From the NCBI GenBank assembly GCA_046595995.1, contig JBKJNB010000009.1, positions 1 through 7,682 on the forward strand: a DNA stretch of 7,682 nucleotides, written 5' to 3'. The DNA is from JAWXBR01 sp046595995 (lineage in GTDB: Bacteria; Bacteroidota; Ignavibacteria; Kapaibacteriales; Kapaibacteriaceae). The stretch's first letter is position 1. The number at the start of each line of letters is the position of its first letter. Positions 1 to 6,901 of this stretch are shown one piece after another. The notes below the pieces were generated by a model. The model was not told the DNA's origin. It worked only from the letters and a program-made list of their open reading frames with translations, and searched no databases. The translations under genes were made by a program, and so were the position numbers.

Positions 1-1715
1 AGCGCAAGCATCGTCATCGTCTTCTGCACAATACGTCTAAAAATCGGCGCTGCAGTAGACCCACCATAAATGCTAGACGTAGGTCTGTCGAGCATAACAA
101 TCATGGCAACGCGCGGTGCATCCGCAGGATAGAACCCAACAAACGACGCTGTGTACGATTTGCGACTGTACGTTCCGTTTTCTAGTTGTTGCGCAGTACC
201 TGTTTTACCTGCGATTCGTACGCCCGGGATTTTCGCTAGGTTGCCCGTTCCGTTTTCAACGACACCTACAAGCATGTCTGTTAGCAATGCGGCAGTCTTC
301 TCACTTACGACACGTCGAACAGTCTGCGGCTTGAATTCTGTTTCGATTCCGCCACCGGGCGTCATCACAGCCTTCACACATCTCGGCTGCATGAGCGTCC
401 CCTTGTTCGCAATGGCTGCATACGCATTCACCATCTGAAGCGCTGTTGCGCTTAATTCATAACCAAAGGCCATGAAGGTCTTTGTGGTTGCGTCGAATTC
501 GTTCGGACGTTTCAACCGTCCACGGACTTCACCTGGTAGATCGATGCCGGTTGGAATGCCAAAGCCAAAATCACGTACATATTTATAAAAAACTCTATCA
601 TCGAGTAATCGCGAGCTTGTTGCAAACACAACATTGCTCGATTGTTCTAATGCGCCCTTAAATGTCGTAACACCCACGGGGTGGTCGTCTCGTATAACAT
701 GATCTTTGAGTTGCAGCGTGCCATTGCCACCATCGACACGTTCATTCGGTGCGAGTTTCTGTTCTTCGAGTAATGCGGCAGCAGTAACAAGTTTTATGGT
801 CGAACCTGGTTCGTACTGATCTGTAATGGCACGAATACGAATTGCATCGTCGGTTGCACGATCGAGTCTGTTAGGGTCGAACGTCGGATACGACGCAAGT
901 GCAAGAATGTCGCCCGTTGAAGGCTCTATGGCTACTATCGTACCACTTAGTGCGCCGCTCTCCCGAACGCCTCGGGCAAGTTCCTGCTCGGCCACGCGCT
1001 GCATATCGATGTCGAGTGTGAGCTGAAGTCCCTGGCCATTCTGCGGAGCTTCACGCTCTGGGTTTACGCTCGGCCGTAGTCGTCCGCGACCATCGCGCTG
1101 CATTACAACAAAGCCGCCACGTCCGCGAAGGAGTCCATCATAATGCAGCTCGAGTCCGGTTAGACCATTGTTGTCGACGTCGGTCGTGCCGATAACCTGC
1201 GCAGCAATCGGACCGTAGACAAAGTGACGTTTCGGCTCTTTGAGTCGTATCAGCCCCTTATCATGCATGGTATCGAGCATCGGATACATAACGGTGTTAA
1301 TGCCGCGAGCAAGCCACACGAACCGTCCCGTCGAGGCTTTGACTTTCTCAGCATACGAAGCAGCGGGTTTGCCATCGGCTCCCGAGAGAAGTTCACCGAG
1401 GAGCTCGAGATGTTCGATCATTGTTGGGTCTGCAGCAAAGGACGTAGTGCGAATCATCGTTGCTACGTCGCGCATGTTGCGGTCGAAGATGCGTCCGCGT
1501 TCGGCACGCAGGGAAACTTTCGACTCGTACTGCTTCTTGGCGAGGTCGCGATACTTACTGCTTTCAATGACCTGTACCCAGAACAAACGTCCAAGAATAA
1601 TCGTGAACGCCGCAGCAAACATTAACGTCAGGAGTCCGGCTTTCCAACGAATAGGATCGGGGTCCGGCCCACCCCCGGCCCTCCCCCCAATAGGGTCAAG
1701 GTCGTTTATTTGCAC
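1..1715 (-). CDS. ftsI: FtsI/PBP2-type division transpeptidase (class B PBP), 3' end cut by window
   Basis: Septal peptidoglycan DD-transpeptidase that cross-links the wall at the division site; a single-pass inner-membrane protein with a periplasmic catalytic domain. The frame is open for 571 codons and leaves the window without a stop. I see a short Gly/Pro-rich cytoplasmic tail (residues 1-24), one membrane anchor (about 26-48), the N-terminal class B PBP signature RGRIFDRN (73-80), the dimerisation/pedestal region to about 225, and then the transpeptidase domain. All three catalytic motifs are present: STIK (305-308, nucleophile Ser305), SSN (359-361) and KTGT (504-507). A GYELSATALQM segment (418-428) also fits the family. 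The GTG at 1715 is chosen because it has a G-rich SD, an in-frame stop lies just upstream, and the next ATG falls inside the membrane helix. It overlaps the end of ftsL by 20 nt. Whether a C-terminal PASTA domain follows cannot be seen. The FtsI assignment over an elongation PBP2 rests mainly on the ftsL neighbour. Confidence 0.95.
   Translation of the reverse strand, partial: MQINDLDPIGGRAGGGPDPDPIRWKAGLLTLMFAAAFTIILGRLFWVQVIESSKYRDLAKKQYESKVSLRAERGRIFDRNMRDVATMIRTTSFAADPTMIEHLELLGELLSGADGKPAASYAEKVKASTGRFVWLARGINTVMYPMLDTMHDKGLIRLKEPKRHFVYGPIAAQVIGTTDVDNNGLTGLELHYDGLLRGRGGFVVMQRDGRGRLRPSVNPEREAPQNGQGLQLTLDIDMQRVAEQELARGVRESGALSGTIVAIEPSTGDILALASYPTFDPNRLDRATDDAIRIRAITDQYEPGSTIKLVTAAALLEEQKLAPNERVDGGNGTLQLKDHVIRDDHPVGVTTFKGALEQSSNVVFATSSRLLDDRVFYKYVRDFGFGIPTGIDLPGEVRGRLKRPNEFDATTKTFMAFGYELSATALQMVNAYAAIANKGTLMQPRCVKAVMTPGGGIETEFKPQTVRRVVSEKTAALLTDMLVGVVENGTGNLAKIPGVRIAGKTGTAQQLENGTYSRKSYTASFVGFYPADAPRVAMIVMLDRPTSSIYGGSTAAPIFRRIVQKTMTMLA
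1668..1688 (-). other. Predicted G-quadruplex motif in the ftsI 5' coding region
   Basis: The coding strand carries four consecutive G-runs of 6, 3, 5 and 3 bases separated by loops of A, CC and T. This satisfies the common four-run, short-loop G-quadruplex rule with room to spare. It begins 27 nt after the first base of the GTG start and encodes the Gly-rich stretch at residues 10-17 of FtsI. Because it is on the coding strand it would be present in the mRNA. Folding is inferred from sequence alone. Confidence 0.55.
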
Positions 1716-2079
1716 GCTCGTCCCCCTCCCCTTCTATCTCCGTGAACACTGTTGGCGCCTGAGGAGGCGGAATCATTCCCAGGCGTTCTGTGGCTATGCG
1801 CGTAACGCGCTCGGCAGACTGCAGCCGGAAGACTTCGGTTTGCAAGCTCTGGTTTACGGTGCGCAACGAATCGACTGACTTCCGCATTGCTTCGCCGTCA
1901 CGCAGCAATCGGTCAACCGTTATAACATTATTTACATAAAGCACCGTGGCCAACGCACTCACGAATACTAGCGCGAAGATGCTCCACCTGTTCAACAGAC
2001 GTCGCTGACGTACAAGGGTCGGAGACTCCTTGACGGGTTTTTCTACTGTGGCGTCGTCGTTGATAAATGGGTCGCTCAT
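1696..2079 (-). CDS. ftsL: FtsL-type cell-division protein
   Basis: Small bitopic membrane protein of 127 residues that would join the divisome subcomplex (FtsL with the FtsB/DivIC partner) and help activate FtsI and FtsW. The layout is typical: a polar cytoplasmic N-terminus rich in acidic and basic residues (1-31), one transmembrane helix (about 33-51), a heptad-like periplasmic coiled coil (about 55-95), and then the family ending ATERLGMIPPPQAPTVF (96-112), which resembles the LGM-containing motif of FtsL/DivIC proteins. Length fits the family (about 100-130). It starts 30 nt after the metG stop and overlaps ftsI by 20 nt, the usual ftsL-ftsI order. A GAGGG lies about 15 nt before the ATG, too far for a good SD. 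Sequence conservation in this family is low, so the name rests on architecture plus position directly before ftsI. Confidence 0.85.
   Translation of the reverse strand: MSDPFINDDATVEKPVKESPTLVRQRRLLNRWSIFALVFVSALATVLYVNNVITVDRLLRDGEAMRKSVDSLRTVNQSLQTEVFRLQSAERVTRIATERLGMIPPPQAPTVFTEIEGEGDERANKRP
1722..1731 (-). promoter_or_regulatory. Ribosome binding site of ftsI (G-rich)
   Basis: On the coding strand this reads GGGGAGGGGG. It contains the SD core GGAGG, which ends 9 nt before the GTG start at 1715. It lies inside the last codons of ftsL (the GEGD region of that protein). It is one of only two clear SD sequences in the window and is what decides the GTG start. Its G-runs add to the G-run cluster just downstream, so folding could hide or expose it. 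Confidence 0.7.
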
Positions 2080-2109
2080 GCGTTGTAGATCGTGCCCTCG
2101 TGTCCGCTG
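2080..2109 (-). other. metG-ftsL intergenic spacer (30 nt)
   Basis: This is the longest non-coding stretch in the window. It holds no inverted repeat followed by a T-run and no recognisable -35/-10 pair, so I see neither a terminator nor a promoter. The only possible signal is a distant GAGGG. Read-through from metG into ftsL is therefore the simplest reading. Confidence 0.5.
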
Positions 2110-4299
2110 TTAGCGCACCTCAGCGCCTGCTCCAACGATGTCATTCATCGGCGTAACAAGCGTAAGCGTTCCATCTGCATTCGATGCAGCCAGCACCATC
2201 CCTTGTGATTCCATGCCCATGAGTTTCGCTGGCTGAAGATTCGCAACAATCACAACAAGACGTCCGATTAACTCTTCGGGCGCGTAATGTTTTGCAATGC
2301 CTGCGAGTATCTGACGCTGCTCTGTACCCACATCGACCTTTAGCTTCAGAAGCTTTTCACTTTTGGGCACACGTTCGGCTTCGAGGATGCAGGCGGTGCG
2401 TAGTTGCACACTCTTGAATTGGTCGATAGTAATGCGACCGTCGTGGTCGGTTGTATGCGCTGCAGCACTAGATGCGTCGCCACGCGCTACAGTATGAGGT
2501 GCGTTTCCGTGTACGCCGGACTGCGCGTCTGCGGTTTCCGATGGACCCAACTTTGCGATTTCGCGTACGACCACATCATCCTCTATCTTGCTGAATAGGA
2601 TATGGGGCTCATTAAGGGTCGCACCCGCAACAAGTGTTGCGTGTGCCGCACTATCCCAAACGTTAGTTGGGACCGCCGAACTGTTACGCTTTGCATCATC
2701 GTGCACATGAGACGTTTGTGGTCCACCAGTATGCACTGCAGTATTCAGCATTTCCTGAATAGTCCTGGCTGCATTCGGAAGGATTGGCGCAATGAGTATC
2801 GACAGCGCATGCGCCGTCTGCAAACACGTGTGTAGGGTTAATGCACAGTCTGCATGATCAGACTTGAGAGTCTTCCACGGCGCTTTGTCATTGAAATACT
2901 TGTTCGCTGCACGCGCAATGTTCATGGTCTCGGTTGCAGCATCGCGGAAACGAAAGGCATCGTAGTTATCGGCGACCAGCCTGATACCTTCTTCGATTGC
3001 AGATGCCAGTGCGCGCTCATGCTCGGTGGTAATGGCTGATGCTGGAACCTCTGGCACCATAAGCGCGAAGTTCTTTTGGACGAACTGCATTACGCGGTTA
3101 ACGTAGTTGCCAAGGATGGCAGCTAGTTCATTATTCGTGCGTGCCTGAAAGTCTTTCCACGTAAAGTCACTGTCTTTTGACTCTGGCATGTTTACCATTA
3201 ACACGTAGCGCAAGACATCGCTGTGCTGTGGTTCTGAGAAGTCTTGTTGATACTTTACAAGGTCGATTGCCCAGTTACGGCTCTTCGAGAATTTTTGCCC
3301 TTCCAAATTTAAGAACTCGTTTGCAGGTACCTGCTTCGGCAGGATATAGCCTTCACTCTCGCGAGTGTGAAGCAGAATTGGAAAGATGATGGTGTGGAAT
3401 ACAATGTTGTCCTTACCGAGGAACGCTATGTATTCTGTGTCGGCATCGCACCACCAGCGTTTCCACGCTGCATCAATGCCATGGTCCTTGGCCCACTGCT
3501 TTGTAGCGCTGATGTATCCAAGCACGGCTTCGAACCAGACGTAAATAACTTTACCCTCTGCGTTTGGTGCAGGTACGGGTATACCCCACGACATGTCGCG
3601 GGTTGCTGCTCGGGCTGCAAGGCCCTGCTTGAGCCACGATCGGCTTTGCTGTAGAACGTTGCTCTTCCAATCACCTGCGTGTGATTCGACGTACTGCTCG
3701 GTCCATGCCTGAAACTCATCGAGCTTGAAGAACCAGTGTGTTGTTTTTCGAACCACTGGCGCTTTGCCGCTTACGAGTGAGCGAGGATGTTTGAGGTCGA
3801 GCTGGTTGTAATACGCACCGCAATTGTCGCACTGGTCGCCACGCGCTTTGTCGTATCCGCAGTTCGGACATATTCCTTCTACGTAACGATCGGGCAGGAA
3901 CATGTTCGCATCGGCATCGAAGAATTGGTCTTCTTCGCGTTCAACGAGGAGCCCCTTGTCTAACCAAAGCCTGAAGAACTCTTGCGCTGTTTCAAAATGC
4001 AGTGGGTTCGACGTCCTGTCGTACACATCGAACGCAATGCCTGCTGCCGCGAGTGCTTTCTTGTTAAGGTCGTGATAGCGGTCGATGACTTCGCGTGGCG
4101 AAACACCTTCTTTTTCTGCCGCTATGGTAATAGCTACCCCGTGTTCGTCAGAGCCGCACACGTACAGCGTTTCACGTCCGCGTAGCCTGCAATACCGCGC
4201 ATAGATGTCGGCAGGCAATGTCGAGCCAACAACATTGCCCAGGTGAGTAATGCCGCTTGCATAGGGCAGTGCAGACGTGATGAGATAACGTTTTGTCAT
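2110..4299 (-). CDS. metG: Methionyl-tRNA synthetase (class I, with C-terminal tRNA-binding domain)
   Basis: Cytoplasmic enzyme that activates methionine with ATP and charges initiator and elongator tRNA-Met. It has 729 residues. The class I signature is HLGN (19-22) within LPYASGITHLGN, and the second signature is KFSKS (336-340, KMSKS loop), with GKDN at 295-298. A zinc knuckle has cysteines at 144, 147, 157 and 160. The alpha-helical anticodon-binding domain covers about 385-515. The C-terminal EMAPII/Trbp111-like OB-fold (about 622-729) carries ILAGIAKHY (664-672) and the LMGMESQGMVLAA region (693-705), and aids dimerisation and tRNA binding. Two low-complexity His/Ala/Ser-rich stretches lie between core and OB-fold (about 523-543 and 586-619). 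The ATG overlaps the upstream gene's TGA as ATGA with no strong SD, suggesting translational coupling. The next gene is ftsL. No sign of truncation or frameshift. Confidence 0.98.
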   Translation of the reverse strand: MTKRYLITSALPYASGITHLGNVVGSTLPADIYARYCRLRGRETLYVCGSDEHGVAITIAAEKEGVSPREVIDRYHDLNKKALAAAGIAFDVYDRTSNPLHFETAQEFFRLWLDKGLLVEREEDQFFDADANMFLPDRYVEGICPNCGYDKARGDQCDNCGAYYNQLDLKHPRSLVSGKAPVVRKTTHWFFKLDEFQAWTEQYVESHAGDWKSNVLQQSRSWLKQGLAARAATRDMSWGIPVPAPNAEGKVIYVWFEAVLGYISATKQWAKDHGIDAAWKRWWCDADTEYIAFLGKDNIVFHTIIFPILLHTRESEGYILPKQVPANEFLNLEGQKFSKSRNWAIDLVKYQQDFSEPQHSDVLRYVLMVNMPESKDSDFTWKDFQARTNNELAAILGNYVNRVMQFVQKNFALMVPEVPASAITTEHERALASAIEEGIRLVADNYDAFRFRDAATETMNIARAANKYFNDKAPWKTLKSDHADCALTLHTCLQTAHALSILIAPILPNAARTIQEMLNTAVHTGGPQTSHVHDDAKRNSSAVPTNVWDSAAHATLVAGATLNEPHILFSKIEDDVVVREIAKLGPSETADAQSGVHGNAPHTVARGDASSAAAHTTDHDGRITIDQFKSVQLRTACILEAERVPKSEKLLKLKVDVGTEQRQILAGIAKHYAPEELIGRLVVIVANLQPAKLMGMESQGMVLAASNADGTLTLVTPMNDIVGAGAEVR

Positions 4300-4847
4300 T
4301 CGTACATCACAATATCACTCGCAATGCGCGAAGCTGTTGCTGCATCGGTAAGGCGGCGGATTAGGGCAAGGGCGAACTCGACTGCAGTACCGGGACCTCG
4401 GCTTGTAATTAACAATCCATCTTCCGCAACACGATCTGTTGTATACGCATACTGCTTGAGCTGGTCGGCAACCGAAGGGTGACTTGTAAGCACAGTACTC
4501 GTAGTAAGCATGCGAAACTCGTGCAGAATTGTCGGCGCAGCACAGATAGCGCCGATCAAGCCCTTGCGCTCCTTGTGCCGGCGAAGGATGTTCTCGAGGT
4601 ACGGATTCTTTATCAGCTCTTCGACCCCTTCAGAGCCCCCTGGCAGAACAATGGCTGCAAACGTGTCATCGTCTGCAATCTCGTGCAGAGCCATGTCGGG
4701 CACAATGCGCACACCGCGCGAACACGTAACAACGTCGCCAGCGCCAGCTACCTCTACATCGATACCCGCACGCCGTAGCATGTCGATAATGATAACGGCT
4801 TCCATTTCTTCGGTACCGTTTGCTATAGGAACGAGGACTTGGCGCAT
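4296..4847 (-). CDS. DJ-1/YajL (ThiJ/PfpI) family protein
   Basis: Flavodoxin-like alpha/beta protein of 183 residues, full length for the DJ-1/YajL subfamily. Conserved residues line up with human DJ-1: Glu16 in EEMEAV (DJ-1 Glu18), Cys102 in the nucleophile elbow AICAAPT (DJ-1 Cys106), His123 in TSHP (DJ-1 His126), Cys42 in the CSR motif (DJ-1 Cys46), and SRGPGTAVEFAL (149-160). Family members are described as oxidative-stress proteins with glyoxalase or protein/nucleotide deglycase and chaperone activities, and the exact activity is disputed. No signal peptide is seen, so it should be cytoplasmic. It starts 3 nt after the preceding stop without a visible SD, and its TGA overlaps the metG ATG. 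That makes co-translation with MetRS likely. Subfamily assignment is strong. The physiological substrate is unknown, and I give no symbol because yajL, thiJ and hchA-like names are used inconsistently. Confidence 0.95.
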   Translation of the reverse strand: MRQVLVPIANGTEEMEAVIIIDMLRRAGIDVEVAGAGDVVTCSRGVRIVPDMALHEIADDDTFAAIVLPGGSEGVEELIKNPYLENILRRHKERKGLIGAICAAPTILHEFRMLTTSTVLTSHPSVADQLKQYAYTTDRVAEDGLLITSRGPGTAVEFALALIRRLTDAATASRIASDIVMYE

Positions 4848-4850
4848 GAG

Positions 4851-5345
4851 CTAATCTTTGTCTTCAGTAGTGGTGGGTGCTGTAGAGGGTGTGGCAGGGG
4901 CTAATCCGAGGTCTGGACGACGTATTTGTCCGCCCTCATGGGCTGTAATGCCAACCTGTATGAATGCCCCGATTGCAACAACGACGAACACAATTGAAAG
5001 TGTGGATGCAATTGCTGCGTTTGTTGATTTCCACTGCGTGACAAACGCGCCGGCTGCTATAACTGCGGCCGCGATCATAACCCACAGCGATATCGTGGCC
5101 AGATCTTCATGCTCTTCGATTGCGTCTTTGTTGATACCGGCAATGTTTTCAACCTTGCCTTCAGCGCCTTCACCAGTTAGATAAGTCGGTATCGCTGTAA
5201 GAGCCATTACGACGTAGACTGCCAATCCTACCATGCGCACGGTGTTGTTGCGCATGAACATTCCGATTACAACGACCAGTAGCGCTGCAAATGCGCCGAT
5301 TAACGGCACGTGGTTAAAAAACAGATGAATCTGTAGCTCATCCAT
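4851..5345 (-). CDS. Uncharacterised four-helix membrane protein with conserved-looking histidines
   Basis: I do not recognise a characterised function. The 164-residue protein has four hydrophobic segments (about 14-30, 37-55, 84-102 and 111-132). Between helices 2 and 3 lies a polar loop with TGEGAEGKVENIAG and IEEHEDLA, and after helix 4 comes AHEGGQIRRPD, followed by a Pro/Thr-rich polar tail (149-164). Histidines sit near the membrane ends at 7, 12, 79 and 136. From memory, the layout IHLFFNHVPLIG, then TGE.AE, then HE, then HEGGQIR, resembles small hypothetical proteins common in Bacteroidota-related genomes. Four membrane-edge histidines could bind heme or metal, but that is inference only. 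It starts 3 nt after the guaA stop with a good SD, and DJ-1 follows 3 nt after its stop, so it is firmly inside the operon. Confidence 0.9.
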   Translation of the reverse strand: MDELQIHLFFNHVPLIGAFAALLVVVIGMFMRNNTVRMVGLAVYVVMALTAIPTYLTGEGAEGKVENIAGINKDAIEEHEDLATISLWVMIAAAVIAAGAFVTQWKSTNAAIASTLSIVFVVVAIGAFIQVGITAHEGGQIRRPDLGLAPATPSTAPTTTEDKD

Positions 5346-5348
5346 GAC

Positions 5349-6890
5349 TTACTCCCATTCAATAGTTGCTGGAGGTTTCGACGAAATGTCGTAAACCACT
5401 CGATTGATGCCTCTGACTTCGTTAATGATGCGATTGCTGATGTGCGCTAACACTTCGTACGGCATGTGAAACCAGTCGGCAGTCATTCCATCGGTGCTCG
5501 TAACGGCACGCAGCGCACACACATGTTCGTATGTGCGTTCGTCGCCCATTACACCAACAGTCTGCACTGGTAGTAACACTGCAAATGCTTGCCAGATTTG
5601 ATTGTACAATCCGGCGTTGTGCAACTCTTCGAGATAGATTTCATCGGCAAGGCGCAATACCTCGAGCTTCTCGGGTGTGATGGCACCTGGGATGCGAATG
5701 GCGAGGCCTGGACCCGGGAAGGGGTGGCGGTCGATGAACCAGGCGGGGATGCCGAGATTGCGTCCGACTGCCCTTACTTCGTCTTTAAACAATTCTCTGA
5801 ACGGCTCGATAAGTTTTAGGCGCATGGTATCGGGCAGACCACCAACGTTGTGGTGGGTCTTGATGGTTGCCGACGGACCCTTTACGCTCGACGATTCGAT
5901 AACGTCGGGGTACAACGTGCCTTGTGCAAGAAACTGCGCATCGGAGAATTTCTCTGCCTCGACTTCGAATAACTCGATAAATGCATTTCCGATGGCTTTG
6001 CGTTTCTGCTCGGGATCGATTACGCCCTCTAACTTGCTTAGGAACGAGTGTGAGCCGTTGACAAGATCGACAGTCATTGAGAAGTTATTCTTAAACAATT
6101 CTATGATTTGTGCGCTCTCTCCTTTGCGCATTAGACCACTATCGATGTGAATGCAATGCACTTTGTCGCCAATGGCTTTGTGTAGTAACACGGCTGCAAC
6201 GGTGCTGTCTACGCCGCCGCTGAGTGCGCATATGACGCCTCCGCCATCGACTCTGGCACGAATGTCTTCGATAGCTGCTTCGATAAATGATTCGGCGCTC
6301 CACGTTGCAGAGCATCCGCAGATATCGATAACAAAGTTTCGAAGGATGCGATTGCCTTCGGTGCTGTGATGCACTTCTGGATGGAACTGCACTCCCCACA
6401 CCTTGCGCTCGAGACTGCGCACTGCGCAAATCGGTGCATTCTGTGTGTGCGCCATGCCTACGAAGTCTGTAGGAAGTCCAGTGAGATGGTCGCCGTGACT
6501 CATCCATACTTGCGACGATTTCGAAACACCCTTGAACAAGTCTGTATCGTCGTCTACAACAAGTGTGGCGCGTCCGAACTCTCGTCGTGCGGCCTTGTCT
6601 ACCGAACCACCAAGCTGATAAGCAATGAGCTGAAGTCCGTAACAGATGCCTAGCACCGGAACGCCAAGCGCAAATACATCAAACGAGGGAATGGGAGCGT
6701 CGGGGGCGTAGACCGATGACGGACCACCAGAGAGGATGAGCCCCTTTGGCTTCAGACCCTTCAGTGCATCGGCTGAAATTGAGAAAGGGTGGATCTCTGC
6801 GTAGACACCCTGCTCGCGAACCTTGCGTGCGATGAGCTGTGTGTACTGCGAGCCAAAATCGAGGATGACAATTCGTTCTGCGTGAACCAT
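5349..6890 (-). CDS. guaA: GMP synthase (glutamine-hydrolysing)
   Basis: Converts XMP to GMP using ATP and ammonia released from glutamine, the last step of de novo guanine nucleotide synthesis; cytoplasmic. It has 513 residues from the ATG at 6890, the normal length for the two-domain bacterial enzyme. The N-terminal class I glutamine amidotransferase domain (about 5-192) has the nucleophile Cys83 in GICYG and the His170/Glu172 pair in QFHPE. The ATP-pyrophosphatase domain follows with the P-loop SGGVDST (224-230). The C-terminal dimerisation/XMP-binding domain includes the RHPFPGPGLAIR segment (388-399) and ends in the conserved PPATIEWE. An in-frame GTG at 6905 would add MIVLP and overlap the previous stop. 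I prefer ATG 6890 because homologues begin close to the ILDFGSQY motif. No strong SD precedes either start. There are no missing catalytic residues. Confidence 0.98.
   Translation of the reverse strand: MVHAERIVILDFGSQYTQLIARKVREQGVYAEIHPFSISADALKGLKPKGLILSGGPSSVYAPDAPIPSFDVFALGVPVLGICYGLQLIAYQLGGSVDKAARREFGRATLVVDDDTDLFKGVSKSSQVWMSHGDHLTGLPTDFVGMAHTQNAPICAVRSLERKVWGVQFHPEVHHSTEGNRILRNFVIDICGCSATWSAESFIEAAIEDIRARVDGGGVICALSGGVDSTVAAVLLHKAIGDKVHCIHIDSGLMRKGESAQIIELFKNNFSMTVDLVNGSHSFLSKLEGVIDPEQKRKAIGNAFIELFEVEAEKFSDAQFLAQGTLYPDVIESSSVKGPSATIKTHHNVGGLPDTMRLKLIEPFRELFKDEVRAVGRNLGIPAWFIDRHPFPGPGLAIRIPGAITPEKLEVLRLADEIYLEELHNAGLYNQIWQAFAVLLPVQTVGVMGDERTYEHVCALRAVTSTDGMTADWFHMPYEVLAHISNRIINEVRGINRVVYDISSKPPATIEWE
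5352..5356 (-). promoter_or_regulatory. Ribosome binding site of the four-helix membrane protein
   Basis: GGGAG on the coding strand, 6 nt before the ATG at 5345. It is formed by the Trp-Glu codons at the very end of guaA, so the last residues of GMP synthase double as the SD of the next gene. It is the clearer of the two good SD sequences in the window and supports the start at 5345. Confidence 0.75.
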
Positions 6891-6901
6891 TGGCAAAACT
6901 A

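Noticed and set aside
1240..1878. Long plus-strand open frame of 212 codons, and another of 133 codons at 1224-1625
   Set aside because: Both lie antisense to the N-terminal part of ftsI and ftsL, which have clear family motifs. The predicted peptides have no domain character, so they are shadow frames.
4234..4245. HLGN instead of HIGH/HLGH in the MetRS class I signature, considered as a missing catalytic residue
   Set aside because: Human-type MetRS also carries HLGN at this place, and the KFSKS loop and zinc cysteines are intact. The enzyme looks functional.
5677..6150. Plus-strand open frame of 157 codons antisense to guaA
   Set aside because: It is fully inside a complete catalytic gene, has no SD and no family resemblance; shadow frame.
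6139..6507. Minus-strand open frames at 6139-6507 and 6209-6439
   Set aside because: They are out-of-frame readings inside guaA, rich in Arg/Ser/His with no recognisable motif. The guaA frame carries all the expected motifs.
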